Shown here: positions 33,829 to 44,498 of the stretch, one piece after another
Numbering within the stretch: the first letter of the stretch is position 1
How the letters are laid out: each line of letters starts with the position of its first letter
Source of the DNA: Medicago truncatula
Taxonomy: Eukaryota > Streptophyta > Magnoliopsida > Fabales > Fabaceae
DNA length: 64,000 bases
Reading direction: 5' to 3'
Assembly: GCF_003473485.1 (NCBI RefSeq)
Contig: NC_053046.1
Span: forward strand, 6,396,001 to 6,460,000
The notes under the pieces: generated by a model
The model's database searches: none
What the model saw: only the letters and a program-made list of their open reading frames with translations
Told to the model about the DNA's origin: nothing
Made by a program: the position numbers and the translations under genes

Positions 33829-36195
33829 TAAAGTGCTAGACACAAACTTTGTACTTGCATCCTCTTCTTCCCCTCATTCTCTCATTCTCAATCCTTCTTC
33901 AAAATGTGTTTATGTCTCACTTGATCTTCTTTCTCTCTCTTGATCTTATTTATTTTATTTTTCTCTCTCTTGATCTTCTCTCTAAAATTTAGAGAGAGAT
34001 AGATATAACTTGGTGAAAGATAATGAAAGAAATGAGATGATCCAAATTCATAGACTTTTATCTGGACAGAGAATAGGAACATTTGCATATGCTAGTTGTG
34101 AGACATAGAGCTAGGTTTACAATTACACATATTATCACGATGTAATGCTATTTTATCAATTAACTAAGCAGGGTATTAGAAGTTAAAGGATAAAATAGTT
34201 CTCTCGTTATCTACAAGACCTTGAGATGTACGGTGAGCGATATGTGAAGTTATAACTATAACACTACGAGTATATAACTGATAACGAAAGACATTACAGG
34301 ATTAACTAATGAAAGACTTTTTACAAATCATTAACATAAAATATTGAAAACTGTTGAAGGATTCAAAATTTAACAAATCTTTTTGGATCGACAATCTATA
34401 ATAGAGGTGGAGGAAACACAAGAAATGAGGGTTTCAATTGTGTAGACGATTTTAATTTTTTTTCTTTAACAACCATTAACATTTAAATTTTTTTAGTAAA
34501 CCTTTTAAGGAGTTGTCTATACTAGAGTAAATTCTTTATCAAATCATTCAAATTTATTTCATACAAGAGAGATAAGGTGATTAGGTGAAGTTGAACTGTG
34601 AAGAACTTGTCTTAAACAAACAAACAAAATAGATGGTGAATGAAAAGTGAAGAGATAAAAAGAATGACAAAATATGTTTATATTGTTTCGCTATCCAAAT
34701 TAATAGCTTGTCCAGTATACCCCTATTCAGTCATTTTGCATTCTACTTTAGAAAGACTTAATCCATTATAATCCATTGATTACATTCTTCAGAGTATTTT
34801 CTGCTGCCATAGGCTATATTCTGAATTCCACAAAGCCTTGATATTTTCTAAGTCCTTACCAACTAAACATACTCGCTTCACCAAGCATGATGAGTTTCCA
34901 TCAAAGATCATGACCTAGACAAGTTTACTTTGTCTTCTCATACCCATGAGGTCCAAGTGTTTAATGTCTCTTCGGACGACTTTGTTGAATAAAGGGCATT
35001 GCCACAACTAGGGGTTGTACGATAAATTATAAGTTTGTCTTTGAGTGATACAAAGTAATAGGTAGGCTGATTACTTTTTATGAAAGAATATTAAAATAAA
35101 ATCTTATATCAATTCAAGTGTGTCGCGACTACTTGATCGATTTACAACATGATCTAATTACTCACTTTGAGAGGATTTATCGTGATTTTTCTATATCATG
35201 TCCTTTGATTTTTATTGATTATGTCTTTCTTCTTCTTTTGATTTTTCCTTGATTGGGCAAGAGGAGATGATAAAAGACGTGATGATCCGCAATGTTTGAA
35301 TAGTTTCCCTTTTATATTTAAGTTTGTGGTTAACTGTGTCTAAATATTATGTGGTTGGCTTTGTGGCCATTCAAGTATTTCTCAACGGTCAATTGAAAAA
35401 AGAGAAGTAATTGAATGGTCACAATACCTGGTAAATAAATATATTTGGATACGCATAAAAAATACATATAATTTTTTTCTTTATTTTTCTACTTTTTTTT
35501 TGTCTAAGTGGTATGCGTAATGTTAAATTAACACATGAGATTGTTTAAACATATTTATGCACCCAAAAGCCCGAGAATATGACTAATGTGTGACTTCAAT
35601 ACGATTTTAAAGTTAGCTGAAAGTATTGTGACCACACAAAACTTCCTCCAAAATAAAACCAGTTTATTTGAGGGAGTCGTCGCATCTTCAGATTCTAAAG
35701 AAGATTTTACCTTTTGCATAATCGCGGAGACTCATCATGATTGTTGAAGTTGTCTGTAGTTTGTTATTTGTCTCACATTGTTCAAGTTTCTCCAGCTGTT
35801 GAGTGTATAAATATGTTTGAGTATCATCATCTTTTAAGCTAGTTTTTAGGATGAGATTCAATCTTATTTAACATGGTATCAGAACCGACGTGAATGTAGG
35901 CGTTGAAGTTATATCTATTGAAAATCACTGACCCACGGTGACTTTAAAAAACTCACTATAATACCAAACAAAAAATATGGCATATAGTATATTTATTTAT
36001 TTGTAAAAAAGATGAGATGAAAATATTGAAAGATCCCTTCTGTGACATATATAAATACAAGCATCTGGTTGTAAGTGGGGTTGCAGCAGTGAGAAAGAAG
36101 GGGGGGTCCCAACTAGAATTTATTGTTCCTAACTTCTCACATATCCATTTTGTGTTTTCTTTTTAATTGAAATATAGATGTTGTTCTGAAATCTC
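33829..36195. other. intergenic region before the 36.2-kb gene
   Basis: Contains a ctctcttgatctt repeat patch (33925-33985) and a TGGTATCAGAACC primer-binding-like motif at about 35874, likely a TRIM scar. The last 150 bp are the leader and promoter of the next gene. No other gene was recognised. Confidence 0.45.
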
Positions 36196-36887
36196 ATGGC
36201 AAGTTTAGACATGATGTACAACTCATCCGAACAAAAGGGTCATCATCATTGTGCTCCAATGAGTCCAAGAATCTCCTTCTCCAATGATTTTGTGGATCTC
36301 CAACAAGCCATGAAACAACAAGAAAGAAGATCAGACACACACATACCTGTAGTGTCTTCTGACTTTGAATTCTCTGTCACTAACTACTCAATGATGAGTG
36401 CTGATGAACTTTTCTCCAAAGGAAGATTGTTACCTTACAAAGATAATAAGATTCAAAGAGCTACTACTACTACTCTTAAACAAGAGCTTCTTCATAATGA
36501 TGATGAATATGATAGCTTTTCTTTAAGGCCTCCTAAGGGTAGGTGGAAGGGTCTTTTGGGTCTTAGAAAAAGTCACATTGGTTCTAAGAAGGCTGAGAAG
36601 AGTGAAGCTTCTGATCAAAGAAGGCCTAATGAACCACCTCAATTTAATTTCACTTCTCAGGTTATTTTTTTTACTTTGGATTCATTTTTTTATATATATT
36701 TTTTTGTGGTGAGTGGGGTTTGAACCCCGGACCTTGTATATATTATGCATTGTCCCTACCAACCGAGTCAAGTTCGATTATTTAGAATATGTTTGTTATA
36801 ATTTTTTTTTAGTAAAAAAAAGCTTTATTTTGGTTTTTATTTTTGGTATTACAGGAGCTGGCAAATGAAGGAAGTTCAAGTTACTAA
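36196..36887 (+). CDS. plant-specific protein of unknown function, two exons (165 aa)
   Basis: Exon 1 is 36196-36660 (ends CTTCTCAG before GTTATT) and exon 2 is 36855-36887 (after TTACAG), ending ELANEGSSSY and a TAA stop. Visible motifs are MSPRISFSNDFVDL (residues 22-35), FEFSVTNYSMMSADELFSKGRLLP (residues 57-80) and RPPKGRWKGLLGLRKSHIGSKK (near residues 112-134, strongly basic). The layout PRISFS / FEFS..MSADELF.KG..LP / basic WKGLLGLRK recalls small plant proteins of the DUF1645/kinase-regulator-like type. I cannot place it firmly. No transmembrane segment or signal peptide is seen; the basic region could bind membranes or nucleic acid. The intron contains a SINE fragment in reverse orientation. 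Confidence 0.75.
36690..36773 (-). mobile_element. SINE fragment in the intron of the 36.2-kb gene
   Basis: On the minus strand it reads aacttgactcggttggtaggg (A-box-like), then ggggttcaaaccccact (B-box-like), then an A-rich tail. It resembles the SINEs at 25882-26021 and 59262-59395. A target duplication was not identified. Confidence 0.6.
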
Positions 36888-38960
36888 GATTTGGATGTTG
36901 GAATATAAGATATGGTTGAAGGAAGTGTTGAATTTTTAGAGGAATGGACCAACTTCTTTTTTTTCTTCTCTTTTTTGTTTTTGTTTTTCTTGTCTTGTTG
37001 ACAAGATGGGGAAAAAGGAAGGTCATTTTCTCTTTTTTTTTTTTTTTTTTTTTCCTCTTTTTTCATGATTGGGTTTGAGAAAAGTTAAGGGAATTTGTGT
37101 GTTAGGATTTTGCTTGTCAATTTGGATTATTGGTTTCTTCTCTTGTAATTTCTCTTAGATCTTGTAGGAATTAGGATCTGGTTATTTTGTTGTACAAATT
37201 ATTTGCTTCTAGTATTTAAGTAAGTATTTGACAACGTTTTGACTCCAAAAGAAAAATCTCCTTTTGTTAGACTTTTTAGTTATCTTTTTCTCAAATGAAA
37301 TTGATAATGCAGATTGCTATGAATTTATTTTGTAGAGGACTCTATGTTTGTGTTTGTATGTTTTAATTAGTTTGATTAACTTGTTATCTTCTGCAAAGAA
37401 AATGGTGTTATTTCTATAATCTAAATAGTATCTTCCACTTTAACACTTTTAATAAGTTTTGATACTACATAGAAAGAAAGAAAGAAAAAAATTAACGTTA
37501 TTGAAATGTAGCATCACTATCCATATATACTTCTTTACGTAACTTTCATATATAATAATCTAAGCATTTAGAAGAATACAAGAAAAATGATGAAACGTGA
37601 TTAAGGAGTTAGATGAACAAATTCTTGGTGTGCTACTGTATTGATAGACCAAAGGAGCATATCATTCGTGAAGTTTTTTTGGACAACGATGTTGTGGAAT
37701 TTCTCATCAAAATCCATCTTTCATACTTTCTCAAGCTAATGAAAGGATTTAGAGGTTTAGTAGTAATAAAGAGTATAGGTTTAAGAGTGTCATCGAGTTT
37801 ATGTTGATCGATACTCTCATCGAGTTTGGCATCAAGCTATAAATTCACATCATGAATGAAAGTTCGCATGAGCAGGTCCAACGAACAATCAAGTTTTATT
37901 CAACAATAAGAGATTGATATTTCTTGACTTACAACTTCAATTGGGTTTTTGAAATGTGATATTGATTCTGCAATTTTCTTTAAGCAGAAGTGTGTTGAGG
38001 TCACTATTTAATGTATAGTGTTCTTTAATTATGGCTCGATTAGTGGTTAGGCCTGAGGACTTATTCAAGCTCTTAAATGGATTATTCCTTTGGAGTATAC
38101 TAATGTGTTCTTTGAGATCGATTATAAACTAGTGATATAAATGATGTGCTCAAAGATAAATCTTATCATACGAAATATGGATTACATAAATTAAGGAAGG
38201 AAACCATGTGAGGCTCAGAGGCTTAAAGCACTTACTTAATGGATTATTTCTTTGGGGTATACAAATGTTTTCTTTGAGATGGATTGTATACAACTGATAG
38301 ATCTTTGCTTAGTTTGTACAACTACTTTAAATTATTGACAGTGTTTTGATTATCCTAATGTATTTTTTCTATGAATTTCAATCATAAAAAGACATTAACC
38401 TACAACAAATATTAACCTTGATGGTTTCTAAGGTAAGTGAATCGTCAAGTCCCTCAAGTTCTTCACTGGTGTATCTGGTTATATATAATTAATCTTGGTT
38501 GTTTAAATAAAATAAAGGGTCTTATTAACGAGTTTTTCCAAGACATTCTTTAAACATTCTAAAATAAGCAATTATTTTAAAAATAAAAATAAAAACTAAT
38601 ATTTTGAATACCAAGGCACTTAATACATGCATTTTCATAAATATTTACTATTACTTATGGTCTTTAAAGAGTGTCACAGAGACACACCTTAAGATTTCCC
38701 TAAAATTAAACATTAGGGGTGCTTTTTTGGAATTTTAAACTAATTTCAAGAAAAGGTATGCATGCTTGTTTGGTTTTTTCAAGAAAAAATATTTCTGTTG
38801 CGGAAACGTGATTTTTTGGTCCATAGAAAAACTTTTTCTTGTCAAGGAAAACAAAACTTTATCAAGTATGCTAGATCTACATCTACAATGGGGACATTAG
38901 GTGTTATTAGCATTTAAATTTGGCCCAAATCTAAGGAAGTAGCTTGTTTGTGTATTAAAT
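36888..38960. other. 3' flank and intergenic, no gene recognised
   Basis: A poly-T tract near 37035, then AT-rich sequence. Paired near-repeats around tttgagatcgattataaact (38110) and tttgagatggattgtataca (38275) suggest an old duplication. No supported frame. Confidence 0.4.
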
Positions 38961-39290
38961 TTTGGGCCATCTAAAAAGAAGTTTGAATTCTGCTTTTCAT
39001 CCTGCATATTTTGCTCGCGCCCTGCAGCCATGCCAAAATGTCCTTGCGCTAGTTAAGTCTTGCAGCGTGACTTAACTAGCGCACCTTATAAACTATGCGT
39101 GACTTAAGTCACGCACAACTGGCCTATGCGCGAGTTAACTCACGCACCTTGGCCGGTGATTAGAGCTGAAGAACAAACGTTTTTTGGTCCTTATCAGTTT
39201 TCCAACATTCATTCCACACGTTTTTTACCAAATTTTACACATTTTTTGATCACATTAATGGTATTTACAACTTATACTACCATTCCCACC

Positions 39291-39298
39291 TATAAATA
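39291..39298 (+). promoter_or_regulatory. TATA-like box before the long foldback
   Basis: TATAAATA preceded by a C-rich stretch and followed by a CT-rich leader (ctccacctcactctctccct), the usual look of a plant pol II promoter. It lies 100 bp before the foldback at 39391. Confidence 0.4.
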
Positions 39299-39390
39299 CC
39301 CCTCCATACTTCCCTAATTCCTCACACCATCTCACTTTCTCCTCCACCTCACTCTCTCCCTCTATTTCTCTTCTTTCTTTCTTTTTTCAA

Positions 39391-39660
39391 TATTCTCTTT
39401 GGGGGCAAAAATGATTTATCTTCGTCGGGGTAAAATAGTGAGTAACCGACATGGGAAGTGATCAACCCTTGAGATAAGTTTAAATCTGCTTTTTTTTACT
39501 CCATAAACTTTTTACCGTGGGTAAAAATATTTGTCTTGGGGTGTAAAAAAACCAGATTTAAATTTAGCTCAAGGGTTGATGGTGTATTTTCCCCAAGAAG
39601 GCTGCTCACTATTTTACCCCAAGATGATTGGTCACCTTTTACCCCAAAGAGGGAGAAAAT
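39391..39660 (+). ncRNA. long foldback, possible small-RNA precursor
   Basis: The left arm contains attctctttgggggcaaaa, ggggtaaaatagtgag, atcaacccttgag and tttaaatctg. The right arm contains the reverse complements in the correct order (cagatttaaa, ctcaagggttgat, ctcactattttacccc, ttaccccaaagag). The arms are about 120 bp each with moderate mismatch and a short AT-rich loop near 39520. A TATA-like promoter lies just upstream. It sits in transposon-family sequence also seen at 20360-20760. Transcription is not shown by sequence alone. Confidence 0.45.
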
Positions 39661-39866
39661 AAGTAGATTTAGTGATTTTGAATAAATTGTTGTATCAATT
39701 ATTGTATTGTATGAATTCTATTAATAAAATGAGATGATATTGTTATATGCGTCAATTTTTGTTCATTCCTTTTTATTTTATATTTTATTTTCTAATTTTG
39801 TATTTAATAAATAAATATTAATTTAGTTCATTTCATTTTATTTGTATTTATTTAATGAATAATATC

Positions 39867-39973
39867 GAATTAAATAAAAATTGTGATAGCGTGAATTCGA
39901 ATAAAAATTGCAACAGCGTGAATTCAAATAAAAATTGCAACAGCGTGAATTCAAATAAAAATTGTGACATCGT
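39867..39973. repeat. 27-bp minisatellite, about 4 copies
   Basis: The unit aattcaaataaaaattgcaa plus cagcgtg is repeated with few changes. The first and last copies are the most diverged. Confidence 0.8.
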
Positions 39974-40895
39974 ATATTGAATAAATTCGAATAAAAAGTC
40001 AATAAATAACTTATATAGCTTATTCTCAGTAATATATGTTCCTTTCATTACATTACATTCCGGAATGTATCTTCCAACTGCAACAATTATAAAACTAATT
40101 AATGCTATCTATTTGAAAAATTAAAGTTTGTTTTTTAAAAACAAAGTTTGTTTGTTGTTATCTTTAAATTTTAACAAAATTTTGTTACAAACAATGGTTC
40201 AAGAAGAGTTAAAATTCTATAAATAAAATGAGTAGTAATTGTTAAAAAATTAAAAAGATATGCACATTATTTAGAAAATTGACAATTGTTTGTTATGAGA
40301 GAGACTACGAAAAAAATATAGGAATTTGTTGCAGAAGATAATAACTACAATTGTTTGTTACGAGAGAAAGATAACATATTAAATTTATTGGAAAGATAAA
40401 GTGTGTGCAAAAAAATAGGAACTTATTGGTGGATTAAAATGAAGGTATAATAGAAAGAAAATGTGCAAAAATACACATCACTATTTTGGTGTTAATTTTC
40501 TTAAAAGACACTTAAAAAAGAATCGAGAGAGTATATTATAAGAGTCATATAACTTTAACTTTTAAATTCGTCAAATAGAAGTACCTATAAGATACCTATT
40601 AATAATGAGCAAAACCTCATAATTGAGAATTGTCTTAGGGACATCAATAATCAGTGTGTATGTTCAAATCCATGATGTGTTGTATTATTAATTATCTTTT
40701 TTTTCAATTTATGAACACTGAGCCAGTGTTATGTGAAGAACTATATGTAAATTGTAAAATGATGATAGCAAATGTTTTTTTTATCAAAATAAAAAGCACT
40801 AATGTTTTAATTTATAGAAGAGAGAGACATATTGTAAAGTAAAAAAAATTATTAAAAGAATGTCTATATCTTTTATTTTGGCTTGAGACTGATTC

Positions 40896-41093
40896 TCAAC
40901 ATGTTTTCCTGGCCTTTAAATCTAAAACAAAGGTTCCTTGGAAGCTTAGAAATAGATGGAAGAATTGCCACACTCTGAGAGAGAAATTGCACCTATCAAA
41001 AAGATGAGTTGCCGACTCTTCCATGGATTTGTACCGAATACATTTCACATTTAAAGGAACCGGAAAACCTCGTGATGGAGATGATTGATGCAT
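40896..41093 (-). pseudogene. LINE fragment with zf-RVT-like domain
   Basis: The minus-strand frame contains PLNVKCIRYKSMEESATHLFDRCNFSLRVWQFF. This fits the zinc-binding region found after plant LINE reverse transcriptases (C..C....ES..HLF..C.F...VW). One cysteine position is lost (KCIRYK). No RT core is seen nearby, so this is a short relic. Confidence 0.6.
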
Positions 41094-41154
41094 TTGGGCA
41101 CCCTATCTTACACAGGCTAGGATAATTGTTATATAGATGTAACTTAGAGCCCAT

Positions 41155-41520
41155 TTGTTATAATTTTTTTTAAGAAAATAATCACTTTTTTAGAATATTG
41201 CATCCGTTTGTTACAGCTTTTTAAAAAAATCAGAATCTAAAAAAAATCTAAAAACAGCTTCTCATTGGGAGCAGCTTCTCAAAAAATAGATTTTTTTTAG
41301 AGGAGAGAGAAAATATGGATCAAAAGATTGAACTAATTTTGTAACAAAAATATCGTTTTTATATAGTTGTATCCTAACAAACTAAATTATTTTTAAAAAA
41401 AAAAATGATTTTTGTCCAGGTAAACAAACGCAAAATAGATTATAATTTTTCATAAATTCTTTAAAAAATAATCTCTAAATTATTTTATGTGAAAATCATT
41501 TTTATTTTAATTTGTAACAA
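41155..41520. mobile_element. possible MITE
   Basis: The left part gcccatttgttataattttt is roughly mirrored near 41500-41520 (aatttgtaacaa). The interior has cagcttctcattgggagcagcttctc. The ends are not exact and no target duplication was found. Confidence 0.3.
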
Positions 41521-42911
41521 TCTTAAGTGTATTGAACTTTTGGAAGAGGACTACAAATCAACATATAACACCATTGATGAGGAACGAATAGCTTTAAATT
41601 CTAAGCATCCATAATTTGTCTCATAGTCTGTCTAAAAGGCTCAAACATGAAGTGATATTTTATAGTCATTGGAGCGCCAAAGACCTTAATTACAGTTATT
41701 TACTTTAAAAAAAAGTAGAAGAGCTAGCATGAGGTAGCCTAAATCTTATGAACTTCAAAAAAGTACAAATGTATCCAATAGATTCTATATAAATACAAAA
41801 GATTTAATGATTGATAAGGCTAACTCTCAAATGATTTAATATGTTGTATTTACTGGGTTCAATTCGAACTTAGAACATCTGGTTACGTTAGAAGACATCT
41901 CTTGTCATTTTATTTAATCAGTAAAAAAAAAGGAATTGTAGAAATAAAATTTCTAAATGCGAATTTCTTTTTAAAATATGAAGGGGTGTAGGAAGACTTT
42001 ACAAAGAATTGTTTTTGGTCACCAACGCTGCCTATAGTCTCAAAAACCCTCTTGCTTCAGTGCATTCTTTGAAAATTGCTCTTTATCACAACAAAAAATG
42101 CTCACTCACATCCCAAAAATACTAAAATACTTTCAGTCGTAGTTAACTTCTGTTCACACTAAGGTGCTCCAGTGCGGTGGATAATGTTGTTGGTTCATTT
42201 AATGAGCGACAGTTAACTGCCACCGAAGATATTTTGATATTTTTAGGGTGTGAGGAAGATTTTTTAGTGTGAAAGGAGCAACTTTTCTTTCAATCCCGTT
42301 ATGGGTTTGTAACATCGCAGCCTAGTCCTGCATTTAGTGGCCATTACAATAAAAAGTTAAAGTTTCTTTCTAAACACCCAACTCCTAAGAAAAATTAATT
42401 ATGCTTTATATATTGATTATTATTTTTTCCACCCAAGCTTTTCCTCGCACGCCTTATTTTTTTCCACTTTTACCTCTGGTCTGAATTTCGTTTTCCGGAT
42501 TGCATTGTTAGAATTTTGTAGATGTTTCTGGATTTGAAAATCCGGAATAATGTTTTACCAGAACTTTTGCAATTTTAATCTTCAAAATTCGTAAAATAAA
42601 AAACAGAAATAAAAAGACACAAACATAAAAACAACTCATTTTATTAATATATGAACAATACATTACAATAATTTTCAAGTTTTTTAAGCTTATTACATAA
42701 GATGTTAAATCTATTTCTACTCTTAACTTATTACATAAGCAATACCGGTGGCTCCAGCCACAGGTGGAGAGGAAGGAGGGGGAGGAAATACATTCCGGAT
42801 TTTGTGTTCTGGAAAATCATGATCACGGTACAAATTTGTATTCAGCATTGGATTTTTTTGTGTCCCACATTGCACCGACAATTTTTGTGGTCCATAACGC
42901 CCACATACCTC

Positions 42912-42919
42912 AATAAATA
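42912..42919 (+). promoter_or_regulatory. TATA-like box of the ORF at 42966
   Basis: AATAAATA. The 55 bp before it (42864-42919, with ccacattgcaccg and tgtggtccataacg) are closely repeated at 43451-43507 before the hairpin cluster. Confidence 0.4.
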
Positions 42920-42965
42920 GGGGTCCCTGTTTTCATTACAATTAAACTACATCAGACAAAAAAAC

Positions 42966-43199
42966 ATGGAATTCCCTGGCTTTGATCTGAACACCAAGCT
43001 AGCGGCAGTCTACTACAACGGTGGAACACCACCCCATCTATTTAGGATTCGAGACGATGTCACCCTCTCCGGGCTGAAGGATGAGCTGGATCAAATCAAC
43101 CGTCAACTCAACCACAAAGACACGAGGAGGGTGGTCGAAGTTGAATATCGATGTCCATTGTCCGACTCAGTCGGAGGGACCAGAGGAGGAAGAAGTTAG
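42966..43199 (+). CDS. MULE-derived small protein, PB1-like N-terminal fragment (77 aa)
   Basis: The frame contains MEFPGFDLNTKLAAVYYNGG, HLFRIRDDVTLSGLKDELDQ and DTRRVVEVEYRCPLSDSVGG. This resembles the N-terminal region in front of plant Mutator-like transposases (LF.+.+DDVTL..LK..LDQIN..LN..DTRRV..VEYR). It stops with TAG soon after; no zinc-finger or DDE domain follows, so it is a truncated transposase gene. It has a TATA-like box 47 bp upstream of the ATG. Whether the short protein is made is unknown. Confidence 0.55.
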   Translation: MEFPGFDLNTKLAAVYYNGGTPPHLFRIRDDVTLSGLKDELDQINRQLNHKDTRRVVEVEYRCPLSDSVGGTRGGRS

Positions 43200-43499
43200 T
43201 TTAAATGATCCGTGATAATGTGCTATGTTTTACTTAATCGCGTGTTTTATGTTGTTTTAATTGCGTGTTAGTTATGTGTTGTTGAATTAAGTTGTTGCAT
43301 TATGTTTTAATTTACGTCAGATATGTTCATTTATTCGATAAAATAACCAAAGATATGCGTTTCGGATTACGAAATCTGGATTTGCCTAGGGCGTATGTGT
43401 GTTTCGGAAATCGAAATCTGGAATACCTCAGCATAGGATTCTTTCGTATGGACCACATTGCACCAGGAGTTCATGTGGTCCACAACATCCAAGAACCTC

Positions 43500-43507
43500 T
43501 ATAAATA
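43500..43507 (+). promoter_or_regulatory. TATA-like box before the hairpin cluster
   Basis: TATAAATA in a promoter copy (43451-43507) that matches the one before the ORF at 42966. It lies about 70 bp before the first hairpin. Confidence 0.45.
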
Positions 43508-43574
43508 CATCATCTCCGGTTTTCAGCTTCAATGCCATCAAAATACACAAACACACCAAAGAAAATCATGCAAA

Positions 43575-43675
43575 TTTTTGTCATTAAGCTGAGGATCTTT
43601 CTCATGCGGTCGCAAATAGATGAGTTAGCTCTCTATTTGACTGCATGATGAAGATCCTCAGCATGCTGTCAAAAA
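43575..43675 (+). ncRNA. microRNA-precursor-like hairpin 1
   Basis: Left arm ttttgtcattaagctgagg then atctttctcatgcggtc; right arm gactgcatgatgaagatcc then tcagcatgctgtcaaaa. The arms pair over about 43 bp with about eight mismatches or bulges around a loop of about 13 bases. It is the tandem partner of hairpin 2. No known microRNA was recognised. Confidence 0.45.
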
Positions 43676-43707
43676 TACAAACAAGCACACCAAAGAGACC
43701 ATGCAAA

Positions 43708-43804
43708 TTTTTGTCATCGTGCTGAGGATCTTTCTCATGTTGTTTTAAATATATAGATCTCTATATAACAACATGATGAAGATCCTCAACATGCTGTCAA
43801 AAAT
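43708..43804 (+). ncRNA. microRNA-precursor-like hairpin 2
   Basis: Tandem duplicate of hairpin 1 (about 125 bp apart). The left arm gtgctgaggatctttctcat pairs with atgatgaagatcctcaacat on the right. Loop bases differ (ttttaaatatatagatctct) while stem bases are kept, with compensating changes at gcggtc/gactgc against gttgtt/aacaac. Confidence 0.5.
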
Positions 43805-43853
43805 ATATATATACTCCTTGATGCCTCCTTGATACATAGATAACTCAAAAATA

Positions 43854-43946
43854 TCAAGAGGTTGCTATGAGTTAGATTGTGCTGCCTGCCAGATGAATAT
43901 GTCATTTGGCAAGGCAGCAGGATCTAACTCAAAGAAATCCTCTTGA
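43854..43946 (+). ncRNA. microRNA-precursor-like hairpin 3
   Basis: Left arm caagaggttgctatgagtta then gattgtgctgcctgcc; right arm ggcaaggcagcaggatctaa then ctcaaagaaatcctcttg. The arms pair over about 43 bp with few mismatches and a loop of only about five bases. Sequence is unrelated to hairpins 1 and 2. Confidence 0.5.
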
Positions 43947-44295
43947 AAACATCTTCCCAAAAGATTCATCATTTCTGTTATTATGGTTTTTTTTAACTGT
44001 TTATTTGTCTTATGTTGCTTCAATTTATGTTATGTACCTTTGTTCTATTTTTTTCCAAGGCAATTGCAACGAAAACGATCCAAACAAAAGGGTCTGATGC
44101 AGTTCGGACCTTACAATCCGGAATAGCTTCATGCATTATGGATTATAAAATCCGGAAACCCTTAGTAACATTTTGGCCGGTGACGTTTCACCAACCATTA
44201 GGCCGGTTAGTGGAGTTTTAATACGTTTTTTGGACGGTTTTGAATGAAAAACACGTTTTCCTTGACTTCCAAATTACCTATGACTTGTTTTAGGC

Positions 44296-44303
44296 TATAA
44301 AAA
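44296..44303 (+). promoter_or_regulatory. TATA-like box before hairpin 4
   Basis: TATAAAAA followed after about 30 bp by a CT-rich leader (cattcattcttcttcaccct). It lies about 110 bp before hairpin 4. Confidence 0.4.
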
Positions 44304-44407
44304 GGCTCGGATCTTCAACATTTTCATTCATTCTTCTTCACCCTCCTTTCTTACATTTTCTTCAAAAAAAAATTAGTTTTTTAGGTAGATTTTAGGAGTG
44401 TTAGTGG

Positions 44408-44498
44408 TGTCATGGTCATTGTTGACCGCTCATACGACCCCTGCAATTGCATTGCAGCTTATGCGGGGTCGTATAACGGTTAACAGAGACCCTTGACA
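44408..44498 (+). ncRNA. microRNA-precursor-like hairpin 4
   Basis: Left arm tgttgaccgctcatacgacc then cctgc; right arm gcggggtcgtataacggtta then acaga. Pairing extends outward through gtcatggtc and gacccttgac. The stem is about 40 bp, with a small inner palindrome (tgcaattgcattgca) at the tip. Confidence 0.45.

Noticed and set aside
39867-39973. Short regular repeats that might suggest a CRISPR-like array
   Set aside because: Units are directly tandem without spacers, in a plant genome. It is a minisatellite.
43640-43670. Resemblance of the hairpin 1 arm to miR172 (aggatcttcatcatgc against agaatcttgatgatgc)
   Set aside because: Several mismatches fall inside the mature sequence and the other arm does not match the miR172 star. 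I treat it as coincidence.
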